From CAWDVH01 sp963805705 (GTDB lineage: Bacteria; Actinomycetota; Actinomycetes; Streptosporangiales; Streptosporangiaceae): 64,000 nt of DNA. Positions 43,458 to 52,749 of the stretch are shown in pieces. The stretch spans positions 124,001-188,000 of the forward strand of contig CAWDVH010000004.1 of NCBI GenBank assembly GCA_963805705.1, given 5' to 3'. The translations under genes and the position numbers were made by a program. Every line of letters starts with the position of its first letter. Position 1 is the first letter of the stretch. The notes beneath the pieces were generated by a model. That model was given only the letters and a program-made list of their open reading frames with translations, had not been told where the DNA came from and did not search any database.

Positions 43458-46259
43458 ATGCTCAGACTCCGCCGCTTTCCGCGCAAGACGGCGCTGGTGC
43501 TGGCCGTGCTGTTCGTCCTGCTCGGCATCCCCCGCGTCGGGCACGCGGTCGCGAGCACCGTGCCAGCGAGCACCGTGCCAGCCCAGTCCGCATCGGCCCA
43601 GTCCGCATCGGCCCAGTCCGCATCGGCCCAGTCCGCGCCGGGCCAGCCGGTCCTGGCTCAGACGCTGACGGCGAGGTCGCCTGCCACCTCCTCAGGCGGC
43701 GTCTGCTCAGTCCCCGGGATCGGCGACATCGCCGGGCTGGTCGGGTTCTGCTCCGCGGGCTCCACTCCCATCATCGGGGCGCTGAACGACATCTGCGAGC
43801 CGTCGGTGCCCTCTCCCGAGCCGGCCAACGCGGGTATCAACTCGCTGGTCAAGCCCCCGGTCACGAGCGGACCGCAGCTGTCCACCCCCTACCAGCAGTA
43901 CGGCGTCGCCGGCCAGTACTGGGCAGCGACCAACCTGCAGTGCTCGGACATGACCTCGCTGATCGGCAACAGCGTCGCGGGGATGCTGTTCGACGTCGCC
44001 AAGTCGATTGACCGGGTCACGATCACCGTCTACCAGGCCGCTGCTGGAGAGGGCATCATCGCCTGGCTGCGGAATGTCGCCGACAAGCTGATCACCAGCC
44101 TGGGTAATGCGATCTACTTCCCGTATGTCGCCATTGTCGTCATCATCGGGGCCATCTGGCTGGCCTGGCAGGGCCTGATCCGCAAGCGCGGCACGCGCAC
44201 CATCGAGGGCACCGTCTGGATGGTCGTGGCCTGCGCGGCGGCGATCTGGCTGATCGGCAGGCCAGCCGACTTCACCGGGATCGGCAAGGGAGTATCGGAC
44301 GGCATCTCCACGACACTCAATACGGCGTTCTCCAAGCTTCCCAGCCCGGGCCAGAACTCCTGCCTGCCCGTGCAGAAAGGCGATCCGCAGATTCAGCCGG
44401 CCAGCTACAGCTACACCGCGGGCAACACGGTCGTGGACCAGAACGCCAACGAGCTGTGGACGGTGCTCGCCTGCAAGCCATGGCTGGACGGCGAGCTGGG
44501 CAGCACGACGTACGCGCCGCCTGGTCACCCGCCGACTCCCGTGAATATGTACGCCCGGTCGCTGCTGTGGTCACAGGCCATCGCCATGAATGAGAAGCCG
44601 ACTACTGCCCTGATCAAGGCGAAGCAGTCGACTTACACCGGGATCGCCCAGAGCATCCAGCAGCAGAATCCCGGTATTTACCCGCTCTTCCAGGGCAAGC
44701 AGTGGACAACGCGCCTGGAGATCGGCTTCGCGGCCCTGCTCGCCGCGGTGGTGGCCGGGATCCTCGTGCTCCTGATCTCGGTGACGCTCATCTTGCTGAA
44801 GCTGGGTTTCCTGCTGCTGCTCATCGTGGGGCCGTTCTTCCTGCTGATCGGCACTCATCCCGGCTTCGGCCGCGTGGTCGCCGTGCGCTGGTTCGAGATG
44901 CTGGTCGGGATACTGCTCAAGGAAGCGGCGGTGGCCCTGGCGCTGAGCGTCTTGCTGTACTGCTACGCGCTGATCATGGGCACCTCTGACGCGGTGCTCC
45001 CGTGGGCGCTGAAGATCCTGATGATTGCCCTGGTGACCATTGCGGTGTTCATTTACCGCAAGCCATTCCAGCATCTGTTCTCCGCCGTCGGATACGGGGT
45101 GATCGGCTCGAGGGAACGGGCCGAGCTGGACCTGCGCCGCGCAGGCACGACGATGCGCGGCAGTACGCTCAGCGCCGCGTCGGCCGCGGTTCCGGGCTTT
45201 GCCGCCTACCGGGCCGCCCGGTCCGGGCGCCGCAGTCCGGCCCAGGCACCGAACGTCGGCCTGGGGGCTGCGGCCCTCGGCGGCGTCGTGGGGGGTGCCG
45301 CCGGCGCAAGCGCGGGCACCGACGGCGACGCTGCCGGTGCCAACCCGGCAGCGGAGAGCAATGGATCTATGGCCGAGAGTGATGCGCCAGAGGGGACGCG
45401 GGTCGGCGGCCGGGCCGGCCTGGGCGGTCGCACCCGGGGCGCAGGATCGCCGTCTGATGGGGACGGCCGGGACGCGCCACCGCTCAATCTGCCCGCACGC
45501 GAGACGCCGGTGCCCGCGTCGCCGGGCATGACCCGCAATGGCGACGCCGCAGCCGTCGGCCCGGCCCCGGCCCGGCGCCCGGCTGCCACCGGGGTCGCTG
45601 CCGGGCTCGCTGCCGGAGCCGCGGCCGGGGCGGTCGCCCACAACTCGTCGTCTAAGGCCGGCCGTGCGCCGGCGGCGGGGCGCAGGCCCCGGCGCCCGCG
45701 TCCGGGCCGGCGACCACGAATCCGGCGGCCCGTCCGGCGCCACCTGCCGCGCCCGCCACCGGGGCTCGTGCTCCGGCGGCCTCAGGCTCGGGCGGGCTGT
45801 GGGCCAGCGCCGCGCGACCGTCCGGCTCTCAGCCGACCCGCCAGCCAGGCGCCCGGCCCGATCCGGCCGGTTCTGCCCCGCGTCCGGCGCCGCCGCCCGC
45901 CTCTCCGGGGCCCGCTGCCCCGCGTCCGGCGCCGCCGCCCGCCGCCCGGCCGTCCGGGCCGCCGGCGGCCTGGCCAGGAGGTTCCTCGTCCGGGTCGGCT
46001 GGGTCCGGGTCTGCTAGGTCCGGGTTGCCGGGTCCGGCCGCCCGGCCGCCTGGCCCGGCGGGTCAGGGCCGGCCCGTCAGGCCGCGCCGCAGCCGCCCGC
46101 GCCTGCCCGTGCGGCCGCTCCGGCGGCGCCGCCCGCCCGTGCCGCCGCTCCCGCGGCGCCGCCCGCCCGGCAGTCCGGGCCCCCCGCCTGGGCTGGCCGC
46201 CCCGCGCCGGCCAGCCGGCGCGATGCCCAGGGCGAAGCAGATGCCAGCCGCCACGGTGA
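43458..46259 (+). CDS. Polytopic VirB6/TrbL-like secretion protein, C-terminal frame broken twice
   Basis: A signal-like N-terminal helix (~8-28) is followed by four copies of a 15-base repeat encoding SAQSA (43581-43640). An extracytoplasmic Cys-containing region and at least six membrane helices follow (~215-535), including LLLLIVGPFFLLIG, as in VirB6/TrbL channel proteins. After ~45675 the open frame becomes Arg/Pro-only, a sign of a wrong frame. Dropping one frame at 45677-45680 and another at 46066-46068 restores an Ala/Pro-rich tail ending SSGPFWLRPIRRRK at stop 46351-46353, ten bases before the next gene. The intact gene is therefore probably 43458-46353. Confidence 0.75.
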   Translation: MLRLRRFPRKTALVLAVLFVLLGIPRVGHAVASTVPASTVPAQSASAQSASAQSASAQSAPGQPVLAQTLTARSPATSSGGVCSVPGIGDIAGLVGFCSAGSTPIIGALNDICEPSVPSPEPANAGINSLVKPPVTSGPQLSTPYQQYGVAGQYWAATNLQCSDMTSLIGNSVAGMLFDVAKSIDRVTITVYQAAAGEGIIAWLRNVADKLITSLGNAIYFPYVAIVVIIGAIWLAWQGLIRKRGTRTIEGTVWMVVACAAAIWLIGRPADFTGIGKGVSDGISTTLNTAFSKLPSPGQNSCLPVQKGDPQIQPASYSYTAGNTVVDQNANELWTVLACKPWLDGELGSTTYAPPGHPPTPVNMYARSLLWSQAIAMNEKPTTALIKAKQSTYTGIAQSIQQQNPGIYPLFQGKQWTTRLEIGFAALLAAVVAGILVLLISVTLILLKLGFLLLLIVGPFFLLIGTHPGFGRVVAVRWFEMLVGILLKEAAVALALSVLLYCYALIMGTSDAVLPWALKILMIALVTIAVFIYRKPFQHLFSAVGYGVIGSRERAELDLRRAGTTMRGSTLSAASAAVPGFAAYRAARSGRRSPAQAPNVGLGAAALGGVVGGAAGASAGTDGDAAGANPAAESNGSMAESDAPEGTRVGGRAGLGGRTRGAGSPSDGDGRDAPPLNLPARETPVPASPGMTRNGDAAAVGPAPARRPAATGVAAGLAAGAAAGAVAHNSSSKAGRAPAAGRRPRRPRPGRRPRIRRPVRRHLPRPPPGLVLRRPQARAGCGPAPRDRPALSRPASQAPGPIRPVLPRVRRRRPPLRGPLPRVRRRRPPPGRPGRRRPGQEVPRPGRLGPGLLGPGCRVRPPGRLARRVRAGPSGRAAAARACPCGRSGGAARPCRRSRGAARPAVRAPRLGWPPRAGQPARCPGRSRCQPPR

Positions 46260-46362
46260 TGCCGCCGCGCCGCTGTCGGGCGGCCCCGGCGGCGGTGACG
46301 AGCCGGAGTCCTCTGGGCCGTTCTGGCTGCGGCCGATCAGGCGCAGGAAGTAGCGGGCGGCT

Positions 46363-47016
46363 ATGGAGCTGTCATCGAGCCAGCGGAAAGTCGCCTTCGC
46401 CATCATCGTCCTGGTGCTCGCCGGGCTGGGCATTGCGGTATTCCGGCCATCGGCCCGCAGCTCATCCGGCGGGGCTCCAGCCCCGGCGAGACCGCCCGCC
46501 GGTCAGGCCGTTCCGGCGGCGTCGGGGGGCGCCCTGTCCCCTGGGGCGGCCGCCCCCGGCCAGGCGGCCACGCCGGCGCCGTCCGCGGCGGGGACTCCCG
46601 ATATCTACCAGTGGCTGCCGTTTACCCCCTCCGAGCTGGCCGCCGCCGCCGCCGTGGCGGTCAGGTTCGCTGGTGACTACGACACCTTCTCCTATAACGA
46701 GAATGCGGCCAGCTACCTGGCTCCCATGCGGAGCCTGACGACCAGCCAGCTCGCATCACTTCTGGCCCGGGCCTACGCCACACCCGGCGTGGCCAGCCTG
46801 CGGACGAGTACCAAGCAGGTGTCATCGGGCACAGGGGTGATCACCGCGCTGCGCGCCTTCGGTCCTTCCAGCCTCACCTTCATCGTGCCGATCACCCAGA
46901 GCATCACGGACACCAAAGGCCACCGCCAGTCAACGACGGATTTCGCCGTAACGGTCACCAACAGCGGCGGCTGGCAGGTCAGCGACATCGAGCTAGCCTC
47001 TGCGGGGCAGTCGTGA
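46363..47016 (+). CDS. Single-pass accessory protein of the secretion operon
   Basis: 217 residues: a membrane helix (~9-27, KVAFAIIVLVLAGLGIAVF), a Ser/Pro/Ala linker (~28-75) and an extracytoplasmic domain (~80-217) with mixed helices and strands that ends in a beta pattern (TDFAVTVTNSGGWQVSDIELA). VirB8/TcpC-like topology. I recognise no enzyme motif. GTG of the next gene overlaps its stop, so it belongs to the operon. Confidence 0.65.
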   Translation: MELSSSQRKVAFAIIVLVLAGLGIAVFRPSARSSSGGAPAPARPPAGQAVPAASGGALSPGAAAPGQAATPAPSAAGTPDIYQWLPFTPSELAAAAAVAVRFAGDYDTFSYNENAASYLAPMRSLTTSQLASLLARAYATPGVASLRTSTKQVSSGTGVITALRAFGPSSLTFIVPITQSITDTKGHRQSTTDFAVTVTNSGGWQVSDIELASAGQS

Positions 47017-48134
47017 ACTGGCGGCCGCGCAGCGGCGGCCCCGGCAAGGTCGTCGTACTGCTGCTGGTGAGCCTGGCCTCGCTGCTGGTCCTCGGTTTAC
47101 TGACGGCACCGATGCTGATGTTCGCCAGCGGCAGCATGCTCTTTGACTCAGGAAATTCCTGCGCCGCCGCGCACGCGGGATCGTCGGCCCAGCCGCCCGC
47201 CACCGCGGCGGCCCGCAACTCGATCCCGGCTAACTACCTCGCCCTGTTCCGGCAAATGGGGCAGCGCTACGGGGTCCCCTGGGTGATTCTCGCGGGAATC
47301 GGCAAGGTCGAGAGCAATGACGGCCAGACCACCCTGCCCGGGGTACACAGCGGCTCGAACGCTTTCGGGGCGGCCGGCCCGATGCAGATCGGGATTGGCG
47401 GGGCGTCCGGCAACACCTGGGGCGGCGCCCCGGTGCATCCGGCCGGCGCGCAGGCCGGCGGCGTGGCCACCGATGGCAACGGTGACGGCATGGCCAGTGT
47501 CTATGACCCGGCCGATGCCATCGCGGGCGCGGCTAAGTACCTGCTAGAGCACGGAGTGCTGGACAATCCCTCCGGGGCGATCTTCGCCTACAACCACCTG
47601 GAGTCCTACGTCCAGTCGGTGCTGCAATGGGCCAGGGTGTACGCCAGCGGCGGCTTCACGGTCGGCCCGGTCACCCTGGACAGCGACCCCAGCTGCCTGC
47701 CAGGGGTCGGCACCGTGTCCAGCGCGACGGTGGCCACGGTGATCACCTTCGCCGAGCAGCAGCTCGGGAAGCCTTATCAGTGGGGCGGCACCGGCCCAGA
47801 CTCCTTCGACTGCTCCGGGCTGATGATGGAGGCCTACCGGGCGGCGGGTATCAGTATCCCCCGGACCTCGGAGCAGCAATGGCTGTGGGGACCGCGGGTC
47901 AGCGCCAGCCAGGTCCGGCCCGGCGATCTCGTCTTCTTCGCCGGATCCGACGGCACGACCACGTCACCCGGCCACGTCGGCCTGGTGATCGGCGGCGGCA
48001 TGATGGTCGAGGCGTTCGCCACCGGATTCCCGATCCGGATCGCGCCCTATAGCGGCCGGGATCCGGTCGGGTTCACCCGCCCGGGGGCGCATCGAGGCAT
48101 CCAGCTCGCCGCCGCCCAGTCGGGCCGCCAGTAG
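47013..48134 (+). CDS. Cell-wall hydrolase: lytic transglycosylase plus NlpC/P60
   Basis: 373 residues: a membrane anchor (~11-38), an SLT/lysozyme-like domain (~70-200; GIGKVESNDGQ with the catalytic Glu, then AAGPMQIGIGG and AGAAKYLLEHG) and an NlpC/P60 endopeptidase domain (~235-360; YQWGGTGPDSFDCSGLMMEA with nucleophile Cys, then RPGDLVFFAG and PGHVGLVIGGGMMVEA with His). Such two-enzyme proteins open peptidoglycan for Gram-positive conjugation machines (VirB1/Orf14 role). Last gene of the operon; GTGA overlap with the gene before. Confidence 0.9.
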   Translation: MNWRPRSGGPGKVVVLLLVSLASLLVLGLLTAPMLMFASGSMLFDSGNSCAAAHAGSSAQPPATAAARNSIPANYLALFRQMGQRYGVPWVILAGIGKVESNDGQTTLPGVHSGSNAFGAAGPMQIGIGGASGNTWGGAPVHPAGAQAGGVATDGNGDGMASVYDPADAIAGAAKYLLEHGVLDNPSGAIFAYNHLESYVQSVLQWARVYASGGFTVGPVTLDSDPSCLPGVGTVSSATVATVITFAEQQLGKPYQWGGTGPDSFDCSGLMMEAYRAAGISIPRTSEQQWLWGPRVSASQVRPGDLVFFAGSDGTTTSPGHVGLVIGGGMMVEAFATGFPIRIAPYSGRDPVGFTRPGAHRGIQLAAAQSGRQ

Positions 48135-48149
48135 GCCCGGCCCGGGGCC

Positions 48150-48269
48150 AGCACCCCGTACGCGACCGGGGCAGCTCATCGCCAGCCTGCTCACCAACGC
48201 GCTGAAGTTCACTCCGGCGGGCGGCAAGATCGCGGTCCAGGCCGGACCTAGCGGGGCAGTCTCCAGATG
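48150..48269 (+). pseudogene. Histidine-kinase ATPase-domain remnant
   Basis: One frame reads GQLIASLLTNALKFTPAGGK followed by IAVQA and a TGA at 48267-48269. This is the N-box of an HATPase_c domain (normally xQVxxNLLxNAxKFTPxGG). No phosphoacceptor His, D-box or G-box is present, and there is no start or ribosome site. It is a small relic of a sensor kinase, probably left by a rearrangement at the end of the secretion operon. Confidence 0.6.
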
Positions 48270-48375
48270 AATTACACATGATCTACACCTGGCGGCCACA
48301 CCGGCGGGGTGCGCTCAACTGGTCCGGCGAGGCGCTGATGATCGCTCGGCCAACGTAGGAGCGGGGGGTGGACAG

Positions 48376-49125
48376 ATGCCCCGGTCCGAGACCATTCCGG
48401 CAGATCGGCAGGCGGAGGGCACAGGCGTTGTCCGCTTGTCCTTGCTTGGTCACTTCAGTCTCCGCGCTGATGGCGTGGAGCGACCGCTGGCCGCAGGCTC
48501 GCGCCGCTTGATCACGATGCTCGCCCTGAGCGGTCAGCGCATATGCAGGCCGGTGGTCGCCGGGACGCTGTGGCCAGAGGCGACTGATGCGCGCGCCAGT
48601 GCCTGCCTTCGCTCGGCGATCGCCCGCCTTGGTCACGCCCATCTTGAGGTGCTGTGCGTGAACGCGAACGAGCTGTCGCTGAATGCAGCCGTGCGCGTCG
48701 ACCTGCGGAATGCTGAGGTCGAGGCGCGGCGGCTCCTGGCCAGCCATGGGGCGCTGTGCGATGCCGACCGCTGCGGGGCAAGCGCCGAGCGGCTCTCACT
48801 CGAATTGCTGCCCGGCTGGTATGACGACTGGGTGCTTATGGAAGCTGAGGCGTGGCGGCAGCTGCGCCTCCACGCGCTCGAAGCGCTGAGCATACGGCTC
48901 AGCTCGACGGCCTGCCATGCCGAGGCGATCCTGGCCGCACTGGCGGCCGTGGCTAGCGATCCGTTTCGCGAAAGCGCACGTTCGGTGCTCATCCGCGCTT
49001 ACCTAGCAGAAGGCAATCGTTCCGAGGCGCAACGCGAGTTCGGGCGATATCGGGAGCTCCTGCTCGGCTCGCTTGGCGTAGAGCCGACGCCGCGCCTTCA
49101 TGCGCTGGCGTGTGCGGAGCCGTAA
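48376..49125 (+). CDS. Short SARP/BTAD-domain transcriptional activator
   Basis: 249 residues. Residues ~20-95 form an OmpR-type winged helix (RLSLLGHFSLRADGVERPL, VAGTLWPEATDARASACLRS). Residues ~105-245 form the bacterial transcriptional activator domain (RLSLELLPGWYDDWVLMEAE, then DPFRESARSVLIRAYLAEGN, REFGRYRELLLGSLGVEPTP). SARPs bind direct heptad repeats and activate secondary-metabolite or other clusters. This one lacks the large ATPase half of AfsR. It precedes the small protein and two giant genes on the same strand, so they are its likely targets. Confidence 0.88.
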   Translation: MPRSETIPADRQAEGTGVVRLSLLGHFSLRADGVERPLAAGSRRLITMLALSGQRICRPVVAGTLWPEATDARASACLRSAIARLGHAHLEVLCVNANELSLNAAVRVDLRNAEVEARRLLASHGALCDADRCGASAERLSLELLPGWYDDWVLMEAEAWRQLRLHALEALSIRLSSTACHAEAILAALAAVASDPFRESARSVLIRAYLAEGNRSEAQREFGRYRELLLGSLGVEPTPRLHALACAEP

Positions 49126-49169
49126 CCGTCACAAGACGGTCACGGCCACCATGGGAAGGTTCATCGGTG

Positions 49170-49376
49170 ATGCCACGTGAGCCTGTTGGCGTCCTGATCC
49201 TCCGAGTCTGGCTGGAGCAGGGTTCAGCCACACCGTTCCGGGCCATCCTCCGCGTGACCGCGGACGTCGGCTTTGGGCCCTCTGTCAGCCTGTACCTGGC
49301 TGAGCCCGACGAGGTCATCGATGCGGTGCGAGAGTTCCTTGAGCGGGTGTCTGGCGGGCCCGGCGTACAGGAATGA
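49170..49376 (+). CDS. Small hypothetical protein downstream of the SARP gene
   Basis: 68 residues starting MPREPVGVLILRVWLEQG, with an alternating strand-helix pattern ending in an acidic amphipathic helix (DEVIDAVREFLERV). A weak AAGG lies ~10 bases upstream; the in-frame start at 49110 overlaps the SARP gene and is less likely. Small single-domain proteins of this look often accompany SARP-type regulators in actinomycetes. No function is known to me. Confidence 0.55.
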   Translation: MPREPVGVLILRVWLEQGSATPFRAILRVTADVGFGPSVSLYLAEPDEVIDAVREFLERVSGGPGVQE

Positions 49377-49529
49377 AACGGGCCTTCCGCCGCATCACGC
49401 GGTGGTCACGCCCTAGTCACGCCCTAGATGGCAGATTAACCACCAGGGGCAGGCGCCCGCTCCGCGGGACAACGGGCGTCATGACACGGAGAGCGGCTCG
49501 TTCGTCGGCGAGAACACTAGGAGAGTCGC

Positions 49530-52500
49530 ATGCCTGATGACCTGGGACCGCTTCGGATCGTCCGGCCGGACGACCTGCTCAATGTCACCGTCGAACTCAC
49601 GAATCTGCGGGTGTCCGCGGACCGGCACTTCCTGGAGCGGATCGACCCTGCTGCGCCGGCGTGGCTGGCGTTCGTGCTGCCACCGCAGCACCTGTCGGAG
49701 CAGGCCTTCATGGAGTACAAGGACCACGTCGAGCTGGCGGCCCAGCCGCCCGTAGGCTACGTCGCGGCCGGGCCGTCGCGGCTGGTCTTCGCCCTGCCCG
49801 CCGACGCGCAGCAGTGGCCACTGGACGTTGCCAGCCTGCTGGCCTGGGATCAGCTGACCCCGCGCCTCGCGGGTAACGCTCTGCCGCCGGACGCGACGAC
49901 CGGACCTGCCCTGGTGCCGCCGGCGAGCGACGAGACTGCCCTGGAGGTGCCGTACCGTCTGCTGCTGTCACCTGACTCCCTGGCTCGCTGGTGGCACCGG
50001 GCCGAGCCCTTCCAGGCGGGCGGGCGATACGAGGTGTGGCACAGTGTGCTTCGTCCTGACGGCACACCCGAGGGGCCGCGCACGCGGGGCCGGCCCGTCC
50101 CCGTCCGTGCTATCGGGTTCAGGAACGTCGGCAACTCGTTCACGGCCTCGCTGTCGACGGAGGATCTCGCTGACCTGGTCACCTTGTCCGGAGACTTCGG
50201 AAACCACGCCAGGTCTCCAGCCGCGCTGGGCCTTACTCTCCGGGAGTGGGTCGATAGCCTCGTCGCCGCCGGCCTCTGGGGGCGCCCGATCGTGCCGGAA
50301 CCGCTGCAGGCCGATCACTTCGCCGTGGGTCCCCTGGGGGCGCACGTCCGTATGCACGGACTATTCGACTTCCCGGCCGAGGATCAGGACCCTGTGCTGC
50401 TCCAGCAGCTGGGCGTGAAGACCCCGAGCTTGCAGCAATATGAGCACATCCTGGGCGCAGGCCGCGACCAGTGGGTCAAGGTCGTCCACCGGGGATATCT
50501 CGACACCGGTCAGCGCGCGTCTGTGGTCAAGGTCACCCACCGCAGCTTTGAGCCGATCGTGGCCGGCGACGGGGTGGGCCCGCAGGGTCATTTCTCGATC
50601 TTCGGCACCCGCGCCTACCTGCGCCAGTTCTACCAGGTGGTGGTCCAGGAGCCGACGATCGACTTTGCGAGCCTGGCCCCCGGTTATCTCAGCGCCGGCC
50701 GTGAGATGCCGATCCGGTCACTGAGACTGACCACGCTCTCTACCCCCAAGATCGACCTGCCTGTGGACCCCGACGAGGTCGAGGGGCTCCAGCGGATCAT
50801 CTGGCACCAGCAGCACCCGTGGGGCCAGGCGCCGGACGAGGCCACCCTAGGCAGGCTGGTTCAGGCCGAGATCGAGCGGAATCTGGGGAAGCCGTTCCCG
50901 ATCAAGGCCGGCGATGCGGAGGTTCAGTTCGGCTTCGTCGCCACCGACTGGGCGGGCGGCCAGATCACGGCGGCCAAGCCCATGCTGTTCATCCCTTACC
51001 AGTTCACGAGTGACCCCGCCCAGTCGGGGGTGGACATTCCCCCCGCCGAGTCGGGGGTGGCCGTGGCGAATATCTTTCAGGAGCAGACCGTGTCACTGGC
51101 CGGACAGGTCATGGCGGTCGCCGACCCCAGCGGCGCCGTCCCTGGCTCGACCGCCGTGCCGGTCGACGATCTGACCTTCAAGCTGCAGCCGCTGACCAGC
51201 CGGGCGGGATTGCCCGACACCTACCTGCCCCGCTGGGTGCTGACGGTCGATTCCCTCCGCGTGCACCTCGAGGCGGTGGAGCGTCTTACCGGCACCGCCG
51301 ACGCCGTGCCCGTGACCCTGCACACGGCCTACCTCAAACAGGGCCTGGGGATCGGCGTCAACCCGGCGGGCACGTACCTGAAGCTGACCAAGAACTCTGC
51401 CATCGCCTTTGGCGGTGCGCGCGGTGGCGGCGTGGCGCAGCCCCAGGCGGCGCTTGAGGTGGTCACCAGCCGGCAGGGCGCGCTGGCCGAGAGCCTGGCC
51501 ATTCCCGTCGTCCCTGGCGTCCCCGTCGTACCTGGCGCCTCTCTCGCCGAGATCTTCGGCGGGGCCAAACTATTCGGGACCGTCGACCTCTGGCGGATCC
51601 TGGATGACATCCCCGCTCCGGGCCCCGGCAATGTCGGGCTCGCGGACCTGGCCGAGGACAAGTTCGCCGAGCTGCTCGCCGACGCCAGGCAGCTGGTGCC
51701 GATCCCGGTCCTGCGCAGCCGCAGGATCATGGGAGCGGACGGCCGGCCCTCGGGCGATCGAGGCCCGGTTCGTCTGGAAGCCCGCGTTGCGGACCGATTC
51801 GAAGCTGGATCCCCTCATCGAGGTCGGCGACGCCCAGTTCATCCTGGACGCGCGGACGGTTACCCCGCTGGACGGCAGTGCGCCGGAGGCTACCGTGCGC
51901 GGTGAGCTGATCGGCTTCAGCCTCACCTTCGCCGACGTGGTCAAGGTGTCGATGGGCCGCCTGGTCTTCCTGGCCCGGCCCGGTCGCAAGCCCGATGTCA
52001 GCGCCGAGGGCGTGTCGATCGAGTTCCAGGGCGCACTCGAGTTCGTCAACACGATCCGGGATGTCCTGCCCGATAACGGCTTCAGTGACCCCCCGGCGAT
52101 CGAGGTCACCACTGAGGGCATCACCGCGGGATACAGCCTGGGCATCCCCACTGTCGGCGTGGGTGTCTTCTCGCTGCAGAACCTCAACCTGTCGGCCATG
52201 CTCTCCGTGCCGTTCATCAGCAAGCCGGCCGGATTGCGGTTCGCGTTGTCGGAACGCCAGCACCCCTTCCTGGTCACCGTCACCCTGTTCGGCGGGGGCG
52301 GCTTCTTCGCCCTGGGGGTGAGCGCCAACGGTGTCGACGAGATCGAGGCATCCATCGAGTTCGGTGGCAACGTCTCGCTGAACCTGGGGGTGGCCAGTGG
52401 CGGTGTCTATGTCATGGCCGGGGTGTATTTCGGCAAGACCGCGAAGGCGTGTGTGCTGACGGGGTACCTGCGCTGCGGCGGGTACCTGTCGGTCCTCGGC

Positions 52501-52749
52501 CTCATCTCGATCTCGCTGGAGTTCTACCTGGCGTTCACCTGGCGTCAGAAGGCCGGCGGTGGCAGCGAGATCTGGGGTCAGGCGAGCCTGAAAGTCTCGG
52601 TAGCGGTCTGCGGATTCAGCAAGAGCGTCGAGCTGTCCATCGAGCGGCGGTTCGCCGGGGCCTCCGGCGACCCGAGCCTGGACCAGGTGCTGACGCCGGA
52701 TGACTGGCAGACGTACTGCCTGGCCTATGCCCCGGAGGTGGCGGCATGA
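49530..52749 (+). CDS. Very large protein of unknown family (giant 1), interrupted by one +1 frameshift
   Basis: The first frame runs from ATG 49530 (AGGAGAG upstream) with ~741 meaningful residues to ~51751; the product then continues in the +1 frame (AIEARFVWKPALR onwards) to 52749, giving ~1,070 residues if one base of the GGG at 51752-51754 is extra. As written, translation would go astray and stop at 51905. No signal peptide, membrane helix or enzyme motif is visible. Residues ~290-390 contain WVKVVHRGYLDTGQRASVVK and HFSIFGTRAYLRQFYQVVV. The last ~250 residues are strand-rich and repetitive (GGVYVMAGVYFGK, LRCGGYLSVLGLISISLEF). It overlaps giant 2 by ATGA. Confidence 0.7.

Noticed and set aside
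37692..48134. Integrative conjugative element
   Set aside because: No integrase, relaxase, coupling protein, replication gene or att-like direct repeat is visible in the window.
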